Shown here: one piece after another, positions 32,714 through 42,329 of the stretch
Layout of the letters: each line of letters starts with the position of its first letter
How positions within the stretch are numbered: position 1 is the stretch's first letter
Assembly: GCA_965225915.1 (NCBI GenBank)
Contig: OZ245326.1
Span: 2,108,001-2,172,000, forward strand
DNA length: 64,000 nucleotides
Direction: 5' to 3'
DNA from: JAAXHH01 sp965225915
GTDB lineage: Bacteria > JAAXHH01
Translations under genes and position numbers: made by a program
The notes under the pieces: generated by a model
Seen by the model: the letters and a program-made list of their open reading frames with translations, nothing else
Databases searched by the model: none
What the model was told of the DNA's origin: nothing

Positions 32714-33808
32714 ATGATCGAAATACAGTATACCAGGTGGATACCCCACGTCGACGATGCCGAAGACCGGCTCGAACAGCTTTTCGGCCTTCTGAGCCAG
32801 ATTCTCATACACACCAGCGGCGACGTGGAAGAAGCCCTGAAGTGGATGCGCTACATCGATCAGCGCCAGGGCATCTTCGACGACCGGATCAGCTATGAAT
32901 CCTTTGTCAAGGAGCTCGAGAAGCGGGGCTACGTCAAGCAGGACGACAACGTTTTCTCCCTGACCGAAAAAGGTGGCCGGCGAATCCGGGAAGACTCGCT
33001 GCGATTCGTCTACAGCAACCTCAAGAAAGGTCTGAGCGGCGGTCACGAGACGCCTTTCGAGGGAGAAGGCGTTGAAAGGCTCAGCGAAACCCGGCCCTAC
33101 CGTTACGGCGATCAGGCGTCGAACGTTGATTTCACCTCCACCATCGGCAACGCGATCCGCCGGTCCGGATTCAATCTCGATTTGCACGAGGACGACTTCG
33201 AAGTCTACGAGGTCGAACACACCACTTCCTGCGCCACGGTCATGCTCCTGGACATCAGCCACAGCATGATCCTGTACGGCGAAGACCGCATTTCCCCGGC
33301 CAAGCGCGTGGCCATGGCCCTGGCGGAACTCATCCTGCGCAAGTACCCTAAGGACGAACTCCACCTTGTCCTGTTCGGCGACGACGCGAAACAGGTGAAG
33401 ATCGAAGATCTGCCCTACGTTTCAGTCGGCCCCTACCACACGAATACCAAGGCCGGACTCCTCATGGCACGGAACATCCTCCGGCGGGCACGGAACGTCA
33501 ACAAGCAGATCTTCATGATCACCGACGGCAAGCCCTCGGCCATCTACGACCGGAACGGCCGCCTGTATCTGAATTCCTTCGGCCTGGATCCCCGCATCGT
33601 GAACCGGACCCTCGACGAAGCCATGACCTGCCGCCGGGAGAAAATCACCATCAGCACCTTCATGGTTACCCAGGATCCCTACCTGGTCGGTTTCGTGGAG
33701 AAACTCACGGAGATGAATCAGGGCCGGGCCTATTACTCTTCCCTCGACAGCCTGGGTGAATACATCCTCGTGGATTACGTGAAAAACCGCCGCCGCCGGT
33801 TGAACTGA
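32714..33808 (+). CDS. Winged-helix / VWA-domain protein
   Basis: This 364-residue protein has an N-terminal helical and winged-helix-like segment (ISYESFVKELEKRGYVKQDD, then FSLTEKGGRRI, about residues 58-92). A charged linker (RPYRYGDQASNVDFTSTIG) follows, then a von Willebrand A domain with a complete metal-ion adhesion site: LLDISHSM (D180, S182, S184) and MITDGKPSA. VWA proteins of this kind are usually cytoplasmic and often work with MoxR AAA ATPases, but none is nearby. The ATG at 32714 is preferred; a GTG at 32705 in the same frame is also possible. It starts 26 bases after the mraY stop, so it is likely part of the same transcript. Confidence 0.8.
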   Translation: MIEIQYTRWIPHVDDAEDRLEQLFGLLSQILIHTSGDVEEALKWMRYIDQRQGIFDDRISYESFVKELEKRGYVKQDDNVFSLTEKGGRRIREDSLRFVYSNLKKGLSGGHETPFEGEGVERLSETRPYRYGDQASNVDFTSTIGNAIRRSGFNLDLHEDDFEVYEVEHTTSCATVMLLDISHSMILYGEDRISPAKRVAMALAELILRKYPKDELHLVLFGDDAKQVKIEDLPYVSVGPYHTNTKAGLLMARNILRRARNVNKQIFMITDGKPSAIYDRNGRLYLNSFGLDPRIVNRTLDEAMTCRREKITISTFMVTQDPYLVGFVEKLTEMNQGRAYYSSLDSLGEYILVDYVKNRRRRLN

Positions 33809-33891
33809 GGGCGGGGCGAACCAATGACTCCTATCGAGAACCAATGAAATGACGGTCCGGGCCCGGGAATCCAGGCCTCAAGGAAATGGCC

Positions 33892-34527
33892 ATGACACCG
33901 GCCGGCTTTGTTGAAGCCCTTCAGAAACTTGAATTCGACCAAGCATTCAATCCGTATTCGGATCTCTGCCCGGTATACGACCTGGAAGACGCCCCCGAAC
34001 AGCGATCGGAAATCCTTCTGTCCGTTCTCGAGGCGGCGCTAAGGCGACCCGTAGATTCGCTGTGGATCGGCCGTGATTTCGGTTATCGCGGCGGTCGCCG
34101 GACAGGTCTGGCCTTCACGGACGATGAACATCTCCCGGTGCACGGTAGAAGATGGGGACTGAAGGTTCAAAGTGCGACCCGTGGGGAGATGGTCGGCGAA
34201 CGATCGGCCCGTGTAGTCTGGAAAGTGCTATCACGCATCGACGTGCCCGTGTTTCTCTGGAACGTTTTCCCCCTGCACCCCCACGATCCGGGTAACCCCT
34301 TCGGCAATCGAAAGCACAACGCCAGCGAACGCCGGTCCGGTCAAATCCTACTCGATCAACTGGTCCAACTCCTGAAGCCGTTGAGGATAATCGCCATTGG
34401 CAACGACGCGGAAAGGGCGGTCAGGAGACTTGGCAGCCCGGTGGAGGTCACGAAAATACGTCATCCCAGCTATGGAGGTCAGAACAAGTTTCTGGCCGGG
34501 ATGAGCGCGTATTACGGCGACCAATGA
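33892..34527 (+). CDS. Uracil-DNA glycosylase family protein
   Basis: This protein of 211 residues has glycosylase-superfamily motifs: WIGRDFGYRGGRRTGLAFTD for the uracil-pocket and water-activation loop, LWNVFPLHPHDPG in the middle strand, IIAIGNDAERAV and the C-terminal RHPSYGGQNKF, where the DNA-intercalating loop His-Pro-Ser is expected. Proteins like this remove uracil or act on related lesions or free bases; no iron-sulfur cysteines are present. ATG 33892 has AAGGA six bases before it, whereas ATG 33886 has no space for one. It may be co-transcribed with the VWA gene 83 bases upstream. Confidence 0.75.
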   Translation: MTPAGFVEALQKLEFDQAFNPYSDLCPVYDLEDAPEQRSEILLSVLEAALRRPVDSLWIGRDFGYRGGRRTGLAFTDDEHLPVHGRRWGLKVQSATRGEMVGERSARVVWKVLSRIDVPVFLWNVFPLHPHDPGNPFGNRKHNASERRSGQILLDQLVQLLKPLRIIAIGNDAERAVRRLGSPVEVTKIRHPSYGGQNKFLAGMSAYYGDQ

Positions 34528-34640
34528 ATTGATTCAAATCAAGAGGCCTGTATTGCGACCGGTGGAGCGACCCGGTGCAGTACCCCTGTACCGGGAATCT
34601 CTGAAAACCCAATTGGTACACGGTATGCGGTCAAACAGTC

Positions 34641-34667
34641 TTGACGCACACGATTGGAGCATATAAG
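34641..34667 (+). promoter_or_regulatory. Candidate promoter of the ammonium transporter gene
   Basis: TTGACG at 34641-34646 and TATAAG at 34662-34667 are separated by 15 bases. The leader to the ATG at 34762 would be about 90 bases. No NtrC or sigma54-type GG-N10-GC element is convincing. Confidence 0.35.
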
Positions 34668-34761
34668 TTGTTGCGCGATCCACCCATCTTTTAATCTATC
34701 TATCGAAGCACTTTCTTACCGCTTCACCTGCTATCATCGGTGTTATTCGGGAGTTCACACC

Positions 34762-36168
34762 ATGAGTGTATTCTACGACTACCTCGTGTCACACAGGCAT
34801 CGCGGTATTTCGGTAATGAAACTGCTGGCCGTGCTGGCCGCGCTGGTCTGCGGCGCCGGAACCGCATACGCCATGGCTGAGCACGAAAGCGTCCTGGTCG
34901 AGTCCCCGGTCCAGTTCGTGTTCAACACCCTTTCGTTCCTGATCTGGGGCGCCCTGGTGATGTGGATGTGCGCGGGCTTCACCATGCTGGAATCCGGATC
35001 GGTGCGGACCAAGAACGCCTCCATGATCTGCCTGAAGAATATCGGTCTCTATTCCATCGCCGGTATCGCGTACTATTTAATCGGTTACAACCTCATGTAC
35101 GTGGACGTGGGGAGCTACATCGGTTCCATATCTTTGCTATACGGGCCAACACCTGACGAGATCTCCCTGATCAACGGCGACGAGAGTGCCGCGGCGGCTG
35201 TGATCGCAAACGGATACTCCACCATGTCGGACTGGTTCTTCCAGATGGTCTTCGTGGCCACCGCCGCCTCCATCGTTTCAGGCGCACTGGCCGAACGAGT
35301 CAAACTCTGGTCGTTCTTTCTATTCATCCTGATCCTGACCGGGATCATCTATCCCATCGTCGGCGCGTGGACCTGGGGAGAGGGATGGCTCAGCCAGATG
35401 GGGTTCAAGGATTTCGCGGGCTCCACCATCGTGCATAGTACGGGCGGCTGGGCGGCCCTGGCCGGTCTGATCGTCGTGGGGCCGAGGCTGGGCAAGTACC
35501 GCAAAGACGGCTCGGTCAAGCCCACGCCACCCTCCAACGTGATCCTGGTTACCCTGGGCGTATTTATCCTGTGGCTGGGATGGTTCGGGTTCAACGGTGG
35601 TTCGCAGCTGGCCCTGGGAAGCCCGCTGGACGCGGTGGTCATGAGCCACGTACTGGTCAACACCAACCTGGCGGCCGCGGCCGGCGCGATCACGGCTTTG
35701 ATTTGCGCTCGGCCAATCTTAGGTCGTATCGACCTGTTTGCCTGCCTGAACGGTGCCATCGCGGGACTGGTATCGATCACCGCGGGTCCTGACATGGTTC
35801 AGCATTTCTGGGCTATCATTATCGGGGCCATCGGCGGTGTCATCTGCACGATCGGGATGAAACTGCTGGAGTCGGTGAAGATCGACGACGTGGTCGGCGC
35901 CGTGCCCGCACACCTCTTCGCGGGTATCTGGGGCACGCTGGCGGTGTGTATCGTGAGCGGCGGCAACTTCGGCGTTCAGTTGATCGGCATACTCGCGATC
36001 GGCGCCTTCGTGTTTATCGTATCCTTTGTGCTCTGGCGCCTGATTGACCTGGTCATGCCCGTCCGGGTATCGGCCCAGGCCGAGAGAATGGGCCAGGACG
36101 TCGCCGAACTCGGAATCGAGGCATATCCCGAATTCGTGCTCATGCCCGAAGAACCGGACGACGACTGA
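34762..36168 (+). CDS. amt: Ammonium transporter (Amt/MEP/Rh family)
   Basis: This protein of about 468 residues has an N-terminal hydrophobic signal-like segment (MKLLAVLAALVCGAGTAYA, beginning at residue 19) and roughly eleven helices. Amt features include CAGFTMLESGSVRTKNA, FAGSTIVHSTGGWAALAG (first pore histidine), LGWFGFNGGSQLAL, NGAIAGLVSITAG and VPAHLFAGIWGTLAV (second pore histidine). Trimeric Amt proteins conduct ammonium across the inner membrane. CGGGAG at 34748-34753 fits the ATG at 34762; an internal ATG at 34816, at the signal peptide, is an alternative. No glnK/PII gene is adjacent, which is unusual because the two are commonly paired. Confidence 0.95.
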   Translation: MSVFYDYLVSHRHRGISVMKLLAVLAALVCGAGTAYAMAEHESVLVESPVQFVFNTLSFLIWGALVMWMCAGFTMLESGSVRTKNASMICLKNIGLYSIAGIAYYLIGYNLMYVDVGSYIGSISLLYGPTPDEISLINGDESAAAAVIANGYSTMSDWFFQMVFVATAASIVSGALAERVKLWSFFLFILILTGIIYPIVGAWTWGEGWLSQMGFKDFAGSTIVHSTGGWAALAGLIVVGPRLGKYRKDGSVKPTPPSNVILVTLGVFILWLGWFGFNGGSQLALGSPLDAVVMSHVLVNTNLAAAAGAITALICARPILGRIDLFACLNGAIAGLVSITAGPDMVQHFWAIIIGAIGGVICTIGMKLLESVKIDDVVGAVPAHLFAGIWGTLAVCIVSGGNFGVQLIGILAIGAFVFIVSFVLWRLIDLVMPVRVSAQAERMGQDVAELGIEAYPEFVLMPEEPDDD

Positions 36169-36236
36169 GGTTGACGCAGGCCAACTGGCTGTCCGTCCAA
36201 AGGTCCAACCTGACGACTGGCTTTTTTGATAATGAA

Positions 36237-36268
36237 AATGGCGATAACCGGGACCGGTTATCGCCATT
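36237..36268. terminator. Long perfect inverted repeat between convergent amt and rplQ
   Basis: AATGGCGATAACCGG and CCGGTTATCGCCATT are perfect 15-base complements separated by two bases, so at least 13 pairs can form around a six-base loop. It lies 69 bases after the amt stop and 88 after the rplQ stop on the opposite strand. A T-run (CTTTTTT) at 36221-36227 lies on the amt side and gives only a weak U-tract in either direction. A shared bidirectional terminator is the simplest explanation. Confidence 0.6.
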
Positions 36269-36355
36269 GCCGTATTCTATCAATTTGGACCGCAGGGTCG
36301 CGGGCCGACCTATATCAGTCGACTCGGCAACCCGGGTCGAAGGCGGTGCCCGTGT

Positions 36356-36790
36356 TCAGTCGGCCTCTACGTTTTCCGCCTGGTCTTCCTTCTTTTCTTC
36401 CGTCGTCTCGGTCGCCTGATCCTCCGCCTTGCCTTCCCGGTCGATCAGTTCGAGTATCGACATGTCTGCGGCGTCACCCTGCCTGTGCCCGACACGGACG
36501 ATGCGGGTGTATCCACCGGGCCGGTCCGCGTACCGGTCGGCGAGCGGGCCGAACAGTTTAGCGACAACGGACTCGTTGTGGATCACCCGGAGAACCTGCC
36601 TCCGAGCGTGGAGATCGTTTCGTTTGCCAAAGGTAATGAGTCGCTCAACGAGACGCCGCACTTCCTTTGCCTTTGCAGTGGTGGTCTGCACGCGCTCCAT
36701 GTCCAGCACCGAGGTGGCCAGGTTGCTCAGCATTGCCTTACGGTGGCTGGGAGAGCGGCTCAGACCGCGTCCCTGTTTTCGATGTCGCAT
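36356..36790 (-). CDS. rplQ: 50S ribosomal protein L17
   Basis: This 144-residue protein has the L17 core: MRHRKQGRGLSRSPSHRKAM, LERVQTT-like DMERVQTTTAKAKEVRR and RYADRPGGYTRIVRVGHRQGD. L17 sits near the exit of the peptide tunnel on the 50S subunit. After about residue 115 comes an acidic, low-complexity tail rich in Glu, Gln and Thr (EDQATETTEEKKEDQ), which E. coli L17 lacks but many bacteria carry in some form. It is the last gene of the alpha operon, 50 bases after rpoA, and converges on amt. Confidence 0.97.
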   Translation of the reverse strand: MRHRKQGRGLSRSPSHRKAMLSNLATSVLDMERVQTTTAKAKEVRRLVERLITFGKRNDLHARRQVLRVIHNESVVAKLFGPLADRYADRPGGYTRIVRVGHRQGDAADMSILELIDREGKAEDQATETTEEKKEDQAENVEAD

Positions 36791-36840
36791 TCCAGTACTC
36801 CTGTCCCGCTACAGTATGACCCGACTACACGGTCATACGA

Positions 36841-37824
36841 TTACTGGTTTTCGGCTTCTATGTATACTTCGATGTCCATGCCGAATGAAAGATTCATTTC
36901 CAGGAGAATCTGGCTCAGTTCGGTCAGCGACTTGCGACCGAAGTTGCGGTACTTCAGCATCTCGGTCTCGCTCTTCTGAACCAGGTCCGCCAGCGTCTTG
37001 ATGTCGGCTGCCCTCAGGCAATTGCTGGAACGTACGGACAATTCCAGTTCCTCCACATTCATCCGGAGCATTTTCCGGATCTCTTCGAATTTCTCGTCCA
37101 CTTCGTCTTCTTCCTCAGAGACGAGATTGTCGTCGATGGAGATAAACAACTGGAGATGGTTGCGCAGTATCTGGGCCGCGGTCGACAGGGAGTCCTGCGG
37201 ACTGACACTGGCATCGGTCCAGATCTCCAGCACGAGCCGGTCGTAATCCGTTCGCTGTCCGATACGCGTATTCTCAACCTGGAAGTTAACCCTCGTCACC
37301 GGAGAAAACATGGCATCCATGGGGATGACGCCGATGGGCTGGTCCGGCAACTTGTTCTGCTCGGCTATTACGTAACCCCGGCCGGTGTCGACGTGGATTT
37401 CCATTCTCAGCTGACCGCCCTCGTCCAGGGACGCGATATGAAGATTCGGATTGAGAATCTCCACGTCGATATCGGTCTGTATATCCAGGGCGGTAACGTC
37501 GCCCTTGCCTTCCGCTTCGAGCATCAGCGACTTTGGATCTTCGCTGTGCAGGAGGAGCCGCAGTCCCTTGAGGTTCAGGATGATCTCGGCCACGTCTTCC
37601 ACCACGTTCGGCATGGTGGAGAACTCGTGGGCAACCCCGTCAATGCGGACACCGACCACGGCCGCTCCGGGCAGGGAAGAAAGCAGGACCCTCCGGATGG
37701 AATTGCCGATGGTCGTCCCGAATCCACGCTCCAGCGGCTCGACAACGAACTTGCTGTAGCTATCGGTTACCGATTTTTCTTCAATCGTTACGCCTTTCGG
37801 CATTTGGAAATTCTTTAATTTCAT
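36841..37824 (-). CDS. rpoA: RNA polymerase alpha subunit
   Basis: This 327-residue protein has the dimerising N-terminal domain (VEPLERGFGTTIGNSIRRVLLSS) and LVLEIWTDASVSPQDSL in domain 2, an acidic linker (SEEEDEVDEKFEEI), and the C-terminal DNA-binding domain with ELSVRSSNCLRAADI and MLKYRNFGRKSLTEL. It scaffolds polymerase assembly and contacts UP elements and activators. Length and order are standard. It lies 60 bases after rpsD and 50 before rplQ. Confidence 0.98.
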   Translation of the reverse strand: MKLKNFQMPKGVTIEEKSVTDSYSKFVVEPLERGFGTTIGNSIRRVLLSSLPGAAVVGVRIDGVAHEFSTMPNVVEDVAEIILNLKGLRLLLHSEDPKSLMLEAEGKGDVTALDIQTDIDVEILNPNLHIASLDEGGQLRMEIHVDTGRGYVIAEQNKLPDQPIGVIPMDAMFSPVTRVNFQVENTRIGQRTDYDRLVLEIWTDASVSPQDSLSTAAQILRNHLQLFISIDDNLVSEEEDEVDEKFEEIRKMLRMNVEELELSVRSSNCLRAADIKTLADLVQKSETEMLKYRNFGRKSLTELSQILLEMNLSFGMDIEVYIEAENQ

Positions 37825-37884
37825 ATAGTTCGTCGCCCCTCATCGCTCGTTTCGAGTGAACACAGGGATGGCAGAATGGCGGCC

Positions 37885-38514
37885 CTATTTCGAATACAAC
37901 TCGATAATTAACTGTTCCTGTACAGGTGTCGGTATGTTTTCTCGAATGGGTGCTTCCAACAACCGTCCGGCAAGTGTCGTCTTGTCCAGGTCCAGCCAGT
38001 TCACCGCCGGGCGCTGGTTCGCGGCGCTCAAAGAGGCGTGAATGCAGTCGAGTTGACGGCTCTTCTCCTTGACCTGGATGACTTCACCCGTTCGGACGAT
38101 GTACGAGGGGATATTGACAATACGGTCATTGACCAGGATATGGCGATGACGGACCAGCTGGCGGGCCGCCTTGCGCGACGGCGCGAAGCCGAGGCGGTAG
38201 ACGACGTTGTCCAGCCGGGTTTCGAGCAACTGAAGGAGACGCTCTCCCGTGTTGCCCTTGGTGCGGGCCGCCTTCACGAAGTATGAACGAAACTGTCGTT
38301 CGGCAATACCGTAAGTCTTGCGCGTCTTTTGCTTTTCACGAAGACGAATACCGTATTCCGTGGGTTTCCTGCGACCGATGGACCCATGCTGACCCGGTGG
38401 AAAGGCACGGCGGTCCACCGCGCATTTCTCGGAAAAGCATCGATCGCCTTTCAAAAACAACTTAACGCCTTCACGTCGACATATGCGACAGTTGGCATCC
38501 GTATAACGAGACAT
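37885..38514 (-). CDS. rpsD: 30S ribosomal protein S4 (zinc-binding form)
   Basis: This 209-residue protein starts MSRYTDANCRICRREGVKLF. It retains four zinc-ligand cysteines (C9, C12, C26, C31), so it is the C+ form, and it has the S4 RNA-binding domain (RLDNVVYRLGFAPSRKAARQ). S4 starts assembly of the 30S body and in many bacteria represses its own operon. AGGAG at five to six bases before the ATG at 38514 fixes the start; an in-frame start further upstream has no site. It lies between rpsK (79 bases upstream) and rpoA. Confidence 0.98.
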   Translation of the reverse strand: MSRYTDANCRICRREGVKLFLKGDRCFSEKCAVDRRAFPPGQHGSIGRRKPTEYGIRLREKQKTRKTYGIAERQFRSYFVKAARTKGNTGERLLQLLETRLDNVVYRLGFAPSRKAARQLVRHRHILVNDRIVNIPSYIVRTGEVIQVKEKSRQLDCIHASLSAANQRPAVNWLDLDKTTLAGRLLEAPIRENIPTPVQEQLIIELYSK

Positions 38515-38593
38515 ATATGCTCCTAACACGCACGACCCGGGCAACAAACGCTGGCCAGCTTCCGCCCCCTGGCGTCCGCCCGGTGTTTCACGA

Positions 38594-38989
38594 TCAGACG
38601 CGACGTCTTTTCGGAGGTCGGCATCCGTTGTGGGGAATAGGTGTAACGTCCTTGATAGCGGATATTTCGAGGCCCGCAGCCTGCAGCGCTCGTATGGCCG
38701 ATTCGCGACCCGCGCCGGGACCCTTCACCCAGACCTCAACGCGTTTCAACCCCAGTTCTATGGCTTCCTTGGCCGCAGATTCCGCTGCGATCTGCGCAGC
38801 AAAAGGCGTACTTTTCCGAGAGTTCCGGAACGTGCCCCCCTTGCCGCCGCTTGACCAGCTGATCGTGTGCCCCTGCAGGTCGGCGAGGGTAACGATCGTA
38901 TTGTTGAACGTCGCCTTGATATGGGCAACGCCGATGGAATCCACGTGCCGGTCGCGCCTGCGGGCGCGGCTTCGCGTAGCATTAGCCAA
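38594..38989 (-). CDS. rpsK: 30S ribosomal protein S11
   Basis: This 131-residue protein carries VAHIKATFNNTIVTLADLQG, SSGGKGGTFRNSRKSTPFAA and the C-terminal ISAIKDVTPIPHNGCRPPKR signature. S11 lines the platform of the 30S subunit near the Shine-Dalgarno interaction. It follows rpsM by 30 bases and precedes rpsD, the normal alpha-operon order. No unusual feature is seen apart from an Arg-rich N-terminus (RSRARRRDRH). Confidence 0.98.
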   Translation of the reverse strand: MANATRSRARRRDRHVDSIGVAHIKATFNNTIVTLADLQGHTISWSSGGKGGTFRNSRKSTPFAAQIAAESAAKEAIELGLKRVEVWVKGPGAGRESAIRALQAAGLEISAIKDVTPIPHNGCRPPKRRRV

Positions 38990-39019
38990 CCTTCTACCTC
39001 CACGGAATAAAGTTAGGTA

Positions 39020-39397
39020 CTAAACCTTCTTACGCTTCGCGCCAATCGAGCGGCGCGGTCCCTTTCGTATACGGGCATTGGTACGGGTCCGCTGCCCCCG
39101 AACCGGCAACCCTCGGCGATGCCGCAAGCCCCGGTAACACCCGATATCCATCAAACGGCGGATATTGAACGTGATATCGCTACGCAACGCGCCTTCAACC
39201 TGATAATCGTTTTCGATGCTCTGGCGAAGCTTCGTAATCTCCCGGTCGGTCAGGTCCCTTACGCGGGTTTCCGGATCGATACCGGTCGCTTCTAGCACCT
39301 TGCGGGCGGTTGTAAGTCCTATACCGAATATGTAGGTGATGCCGATCTCCACGCGTTTGTCGCGGGGCAGATCGATACCGGAAATACGTGCCACCAT
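39020..39397 (-). CDS. rpsM: 30S ribosomal protein S13
   Basis: This 125-residue protein begins MVARISGIDLPRDKRVEIGI, has the helix-two-turn-helix motif with YIFGIGLTTARKVLEATGI, and the basic C-terminal RGLRHRRGLPVRGQRTRTNA tail that contacts the tRNA sites. It sits in the head of the 30S subunit. It is 24 bases after rpmJ and 30 bases before rpsK, as in nearly all bacteria. Confidence 0.98.
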   Translation of the reverse strand: MVARISGIDLPRDKRVEIGITYIFGIGLTTARKVLEATGIDPETRVRDLTDREITKLRQSIENDYQVEGALRSDITFNIRRLMDIGCYRGLRHRRGLPVRGQRTRTNARIRKGPRRSIGAKRKKV

Positions 39398-39421
39398 TCC
39401 CTCCTTGGCAACGAGTCGTTG

Positions 39422-39535
39422 CTATCCCTGCCGCTGTTTGTGGCGTGGGTTCCGACAAAGCACTCGCACGACGCCTCTGCGGCGGATGACTTTGCAGTGT
39501 TCACAGATTTTTTTAACCGAAGCGCGTACTTTCAT
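39422..39535 (-). CDS. rpmJ: 50S ribosomal protein L36 (zinc-binding form)
   Basis: This short frame encodes a 37-residue protein with the sequence start MKVRASVKKICEHCKVIRRR and VLCRNPRHKQRQG at the end. It has the complete Cys-Cys-Cys-His zinc ribbon (C11, C14, C27, H32), so it is the C+ form. L36 stabilises 23S rRNA near the peptidyl-transferase region. It begins at ATG 39535 and ends at 39422, between infA (83 bases upstream) and rpsM, its conserved place. Confidence 0.96.
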   Translation of the reverse strand: MKVRASVKKICEHCKVIRRRGVVRVLCRNPRHKQRQG

Positions 39536-39618
39536 CTTCTGATCCTCAGTTTCGGGCTGTTTCCAGTCTTACCCTGTTTCCGTTTACAACCGGATCCCGG
39601 ATGCAGTCGATCCCAGGT

Positions 39619-39837
39619 TTACTTGTAACGATACGTAATCCTGCCACGCGTCAGATCGTAGGGCGACAACTCCACCGTCACCTTGTCGCCCGGCAGGATT
39701 TTTATGAAGTGCATACGCACCTTGCCGGATATATGTGCCAGGACCCTATGGCCGTTCTCCAGCTCAACGCGAAACGACGCATTGGGTAATGGCTCCACCA
39801 CCGTACCTTCCACTTGTACCGGGGGCTCTTTCGGCAT
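39619..39837 (-). CDS. infA: Translation initiation factor IF-1
   Basis: This 72-residue single-OB-fold protein reads VEGTVVEPLPNASFRVELEN, GHRVLAHISGKVRMHFIKIL and ending DLTRGRITYRYK, matching IF-1 closely. IF-1 occupies the A site during 30S initiation complex formation. It lies directly after adk (70 bases) with no methionine aminopeptidase gene between them, where map is found in many bacteria. Confidence 0.97.
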   Translation of the reverse strand: MPKEPPVQVEGTVVEPLPNASFRVELENGHRVLAHISGKVRMHFIKILPGDKVTVELSPYDLTRGRITYRYK

Positions 39838-39907
39838 GCGAATTAACCTTTCACCATTCAGCCGCGCCTGGATACGACGACGACCGTGGTCGGCTGTCCG
39901 GCCCCGT

Positions 39908-40465
39908 TTAAGTCGTCCGAGCCAGACTCGTCAGAATACGTTGCGTTACTTCCTCCAGCGAACCATCACCGTCGATCCGCTTCAAAATGCCCGCCCTGTC
40001 ATAGTAATCGACGAGCGGCGCCGTGACCTTCCTGTAGACTTTCAGTCTGTGCCGGATAGTCTCCGGCGTGTCGTCCTTTCGATTCCTGTAAGTCAGGCGG
40101 TCAATCACCATACTGTCGGGCACTTCGATGTTGAGCACCACGTCCACGGACGCTTTCATGCGCTGAAGGGCACCTTTTAAGAATTCGGCCTGGTTCAGGT
40201 TCCTGGGGAAGCCATCCAGTATGAACCCGGGCGCGCAATCGGCTTCCCGCACTCGATCTTCCAGTATGGCCTGGGTGATTTCATCCGAGACCAGTTCGCC
40301 CTTGTTCACAAATTCCGATATTCTGCGCCCGACCGGTGTTCCTTCCTCCATCTCCCGCCGCAACAGTTCACCCGTTGATATGTGCGGTATGTCAAACTTC
40401 TTCGACAGTCTCGTAGCCTGCTCGCCTTTACCTGCCCCCGGCGTTCCAAGAAGAATCAGTCGCAT
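39908..40465 (-). CDS. adk: Adenylate kinase (short-lid form) with an altered P-loop
   Basis: This 185-residue enzyme starts MRLILLGTPGAGKGEQATRL. The ATP-binding loop, normally ending Gly-Lys-Gly-Thr, has glutamate at position 15 in place of threonine. Other landmarks are standard: FDIPHISTGELLRRE, the DGFPRNLNQAEFLK segment and DDTPETIRHRLKVY with a lid lacking the extended zinc-type insert. It interconverts ATP, AMP and ADP. The ATG at 40465 matches family N-termini; an in-frame ATG at 40477 would add four residues. It lies 59 bases after secY. Confidence 0.93.
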   Translation of the reverse strand: MRLILLGTPGAGKGEQATRLSKKFDIPHISTGELLRREMEEGTPVGRRISEFVNKGELVSDEITQAILEDRVREADCAPGFILDGFPRNLNQAEFLKGALQRMKASVDVVLNIEVPDSMVIDRLTYRNRKDDTPETIRHRLKVYRKVTAPLVDYYDRAGILKRIDGDGSLEEVTQRILTSLARTT

Positions 40466-40524
40466 AACCCTACTCACCTGACGTCAAATCGCCGGTAGAC
40501 GCCTGGAACGGACGTTCCGAAGCT

Positions 40525-41846
<1,322 letters not shown>

Positions 41847-41850
<4 letters not shown>

Positions 41851-42293
41851 CCGGAGATCACCTCGACCGAACCTCCCACCGCCTCGATTTTCTGCCGCGC
41901 CGTTTCGCTAACCTTGTGGACGCTTACTTTCATGGGCCGGTCGACCTCGCCTTCGCCGAGTATCTTGACCGGGTCCGAGGATTTCCGGATCAGGTGCCGG
42001 TCCGCCAGCGAACCGGCGTCCACGAACGTCTCTTCGTCCCATCCTTCAAGGTCCCGCAGGTTGACGATCTGGTAGGTCTTGCGGAACAGGTTGGTGAATC
42101 CCCGCTTGGGCAGCCGGCGCATGAGGCGCATCTGCCCGCCTTCGAAGGAAGGATGGATCTTCTTGCCCGATCTGGAACGTTGACCCTTGTGCCCCCTTCC
42201 GGAGGTCTTGCCCGTGCCGGAACCGGGTCCGCGACCCAATCGCTTGACCTTGCGCACCGCGCCGGAGGCGTGTTTCAAACTGCCGACATTCAT
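41847..42293 (-). CDS. rplO: 50S ribosomal protein L15
   Basis: This 148-residue protein begins MNVGSLKHASGAVRKVKRLG, with RGPGSGTGKTSGRGHKGQRS, FEGGQMRLMRRLPKRGF and VKILGEGEVDRPMKVSVHKV following. L15 stabilises the central protuberance and L2/L3 neighbourhood of the 50S subunit. It lies 36 bases after rpmD and overlaps secY by four bases. Confidence 0.97.
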
Positions 42294-42329
42294 AACAGCC
42301 GTGTTCCTTTCTTCATGACACGCCGCCGA

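Noticed and set aside
34641..34680. Possible sigma54 promoter upstream of amt
   Set aside because: No GG-N10-GC spacing is present; the GG and GC elements are about 15 bases apart.
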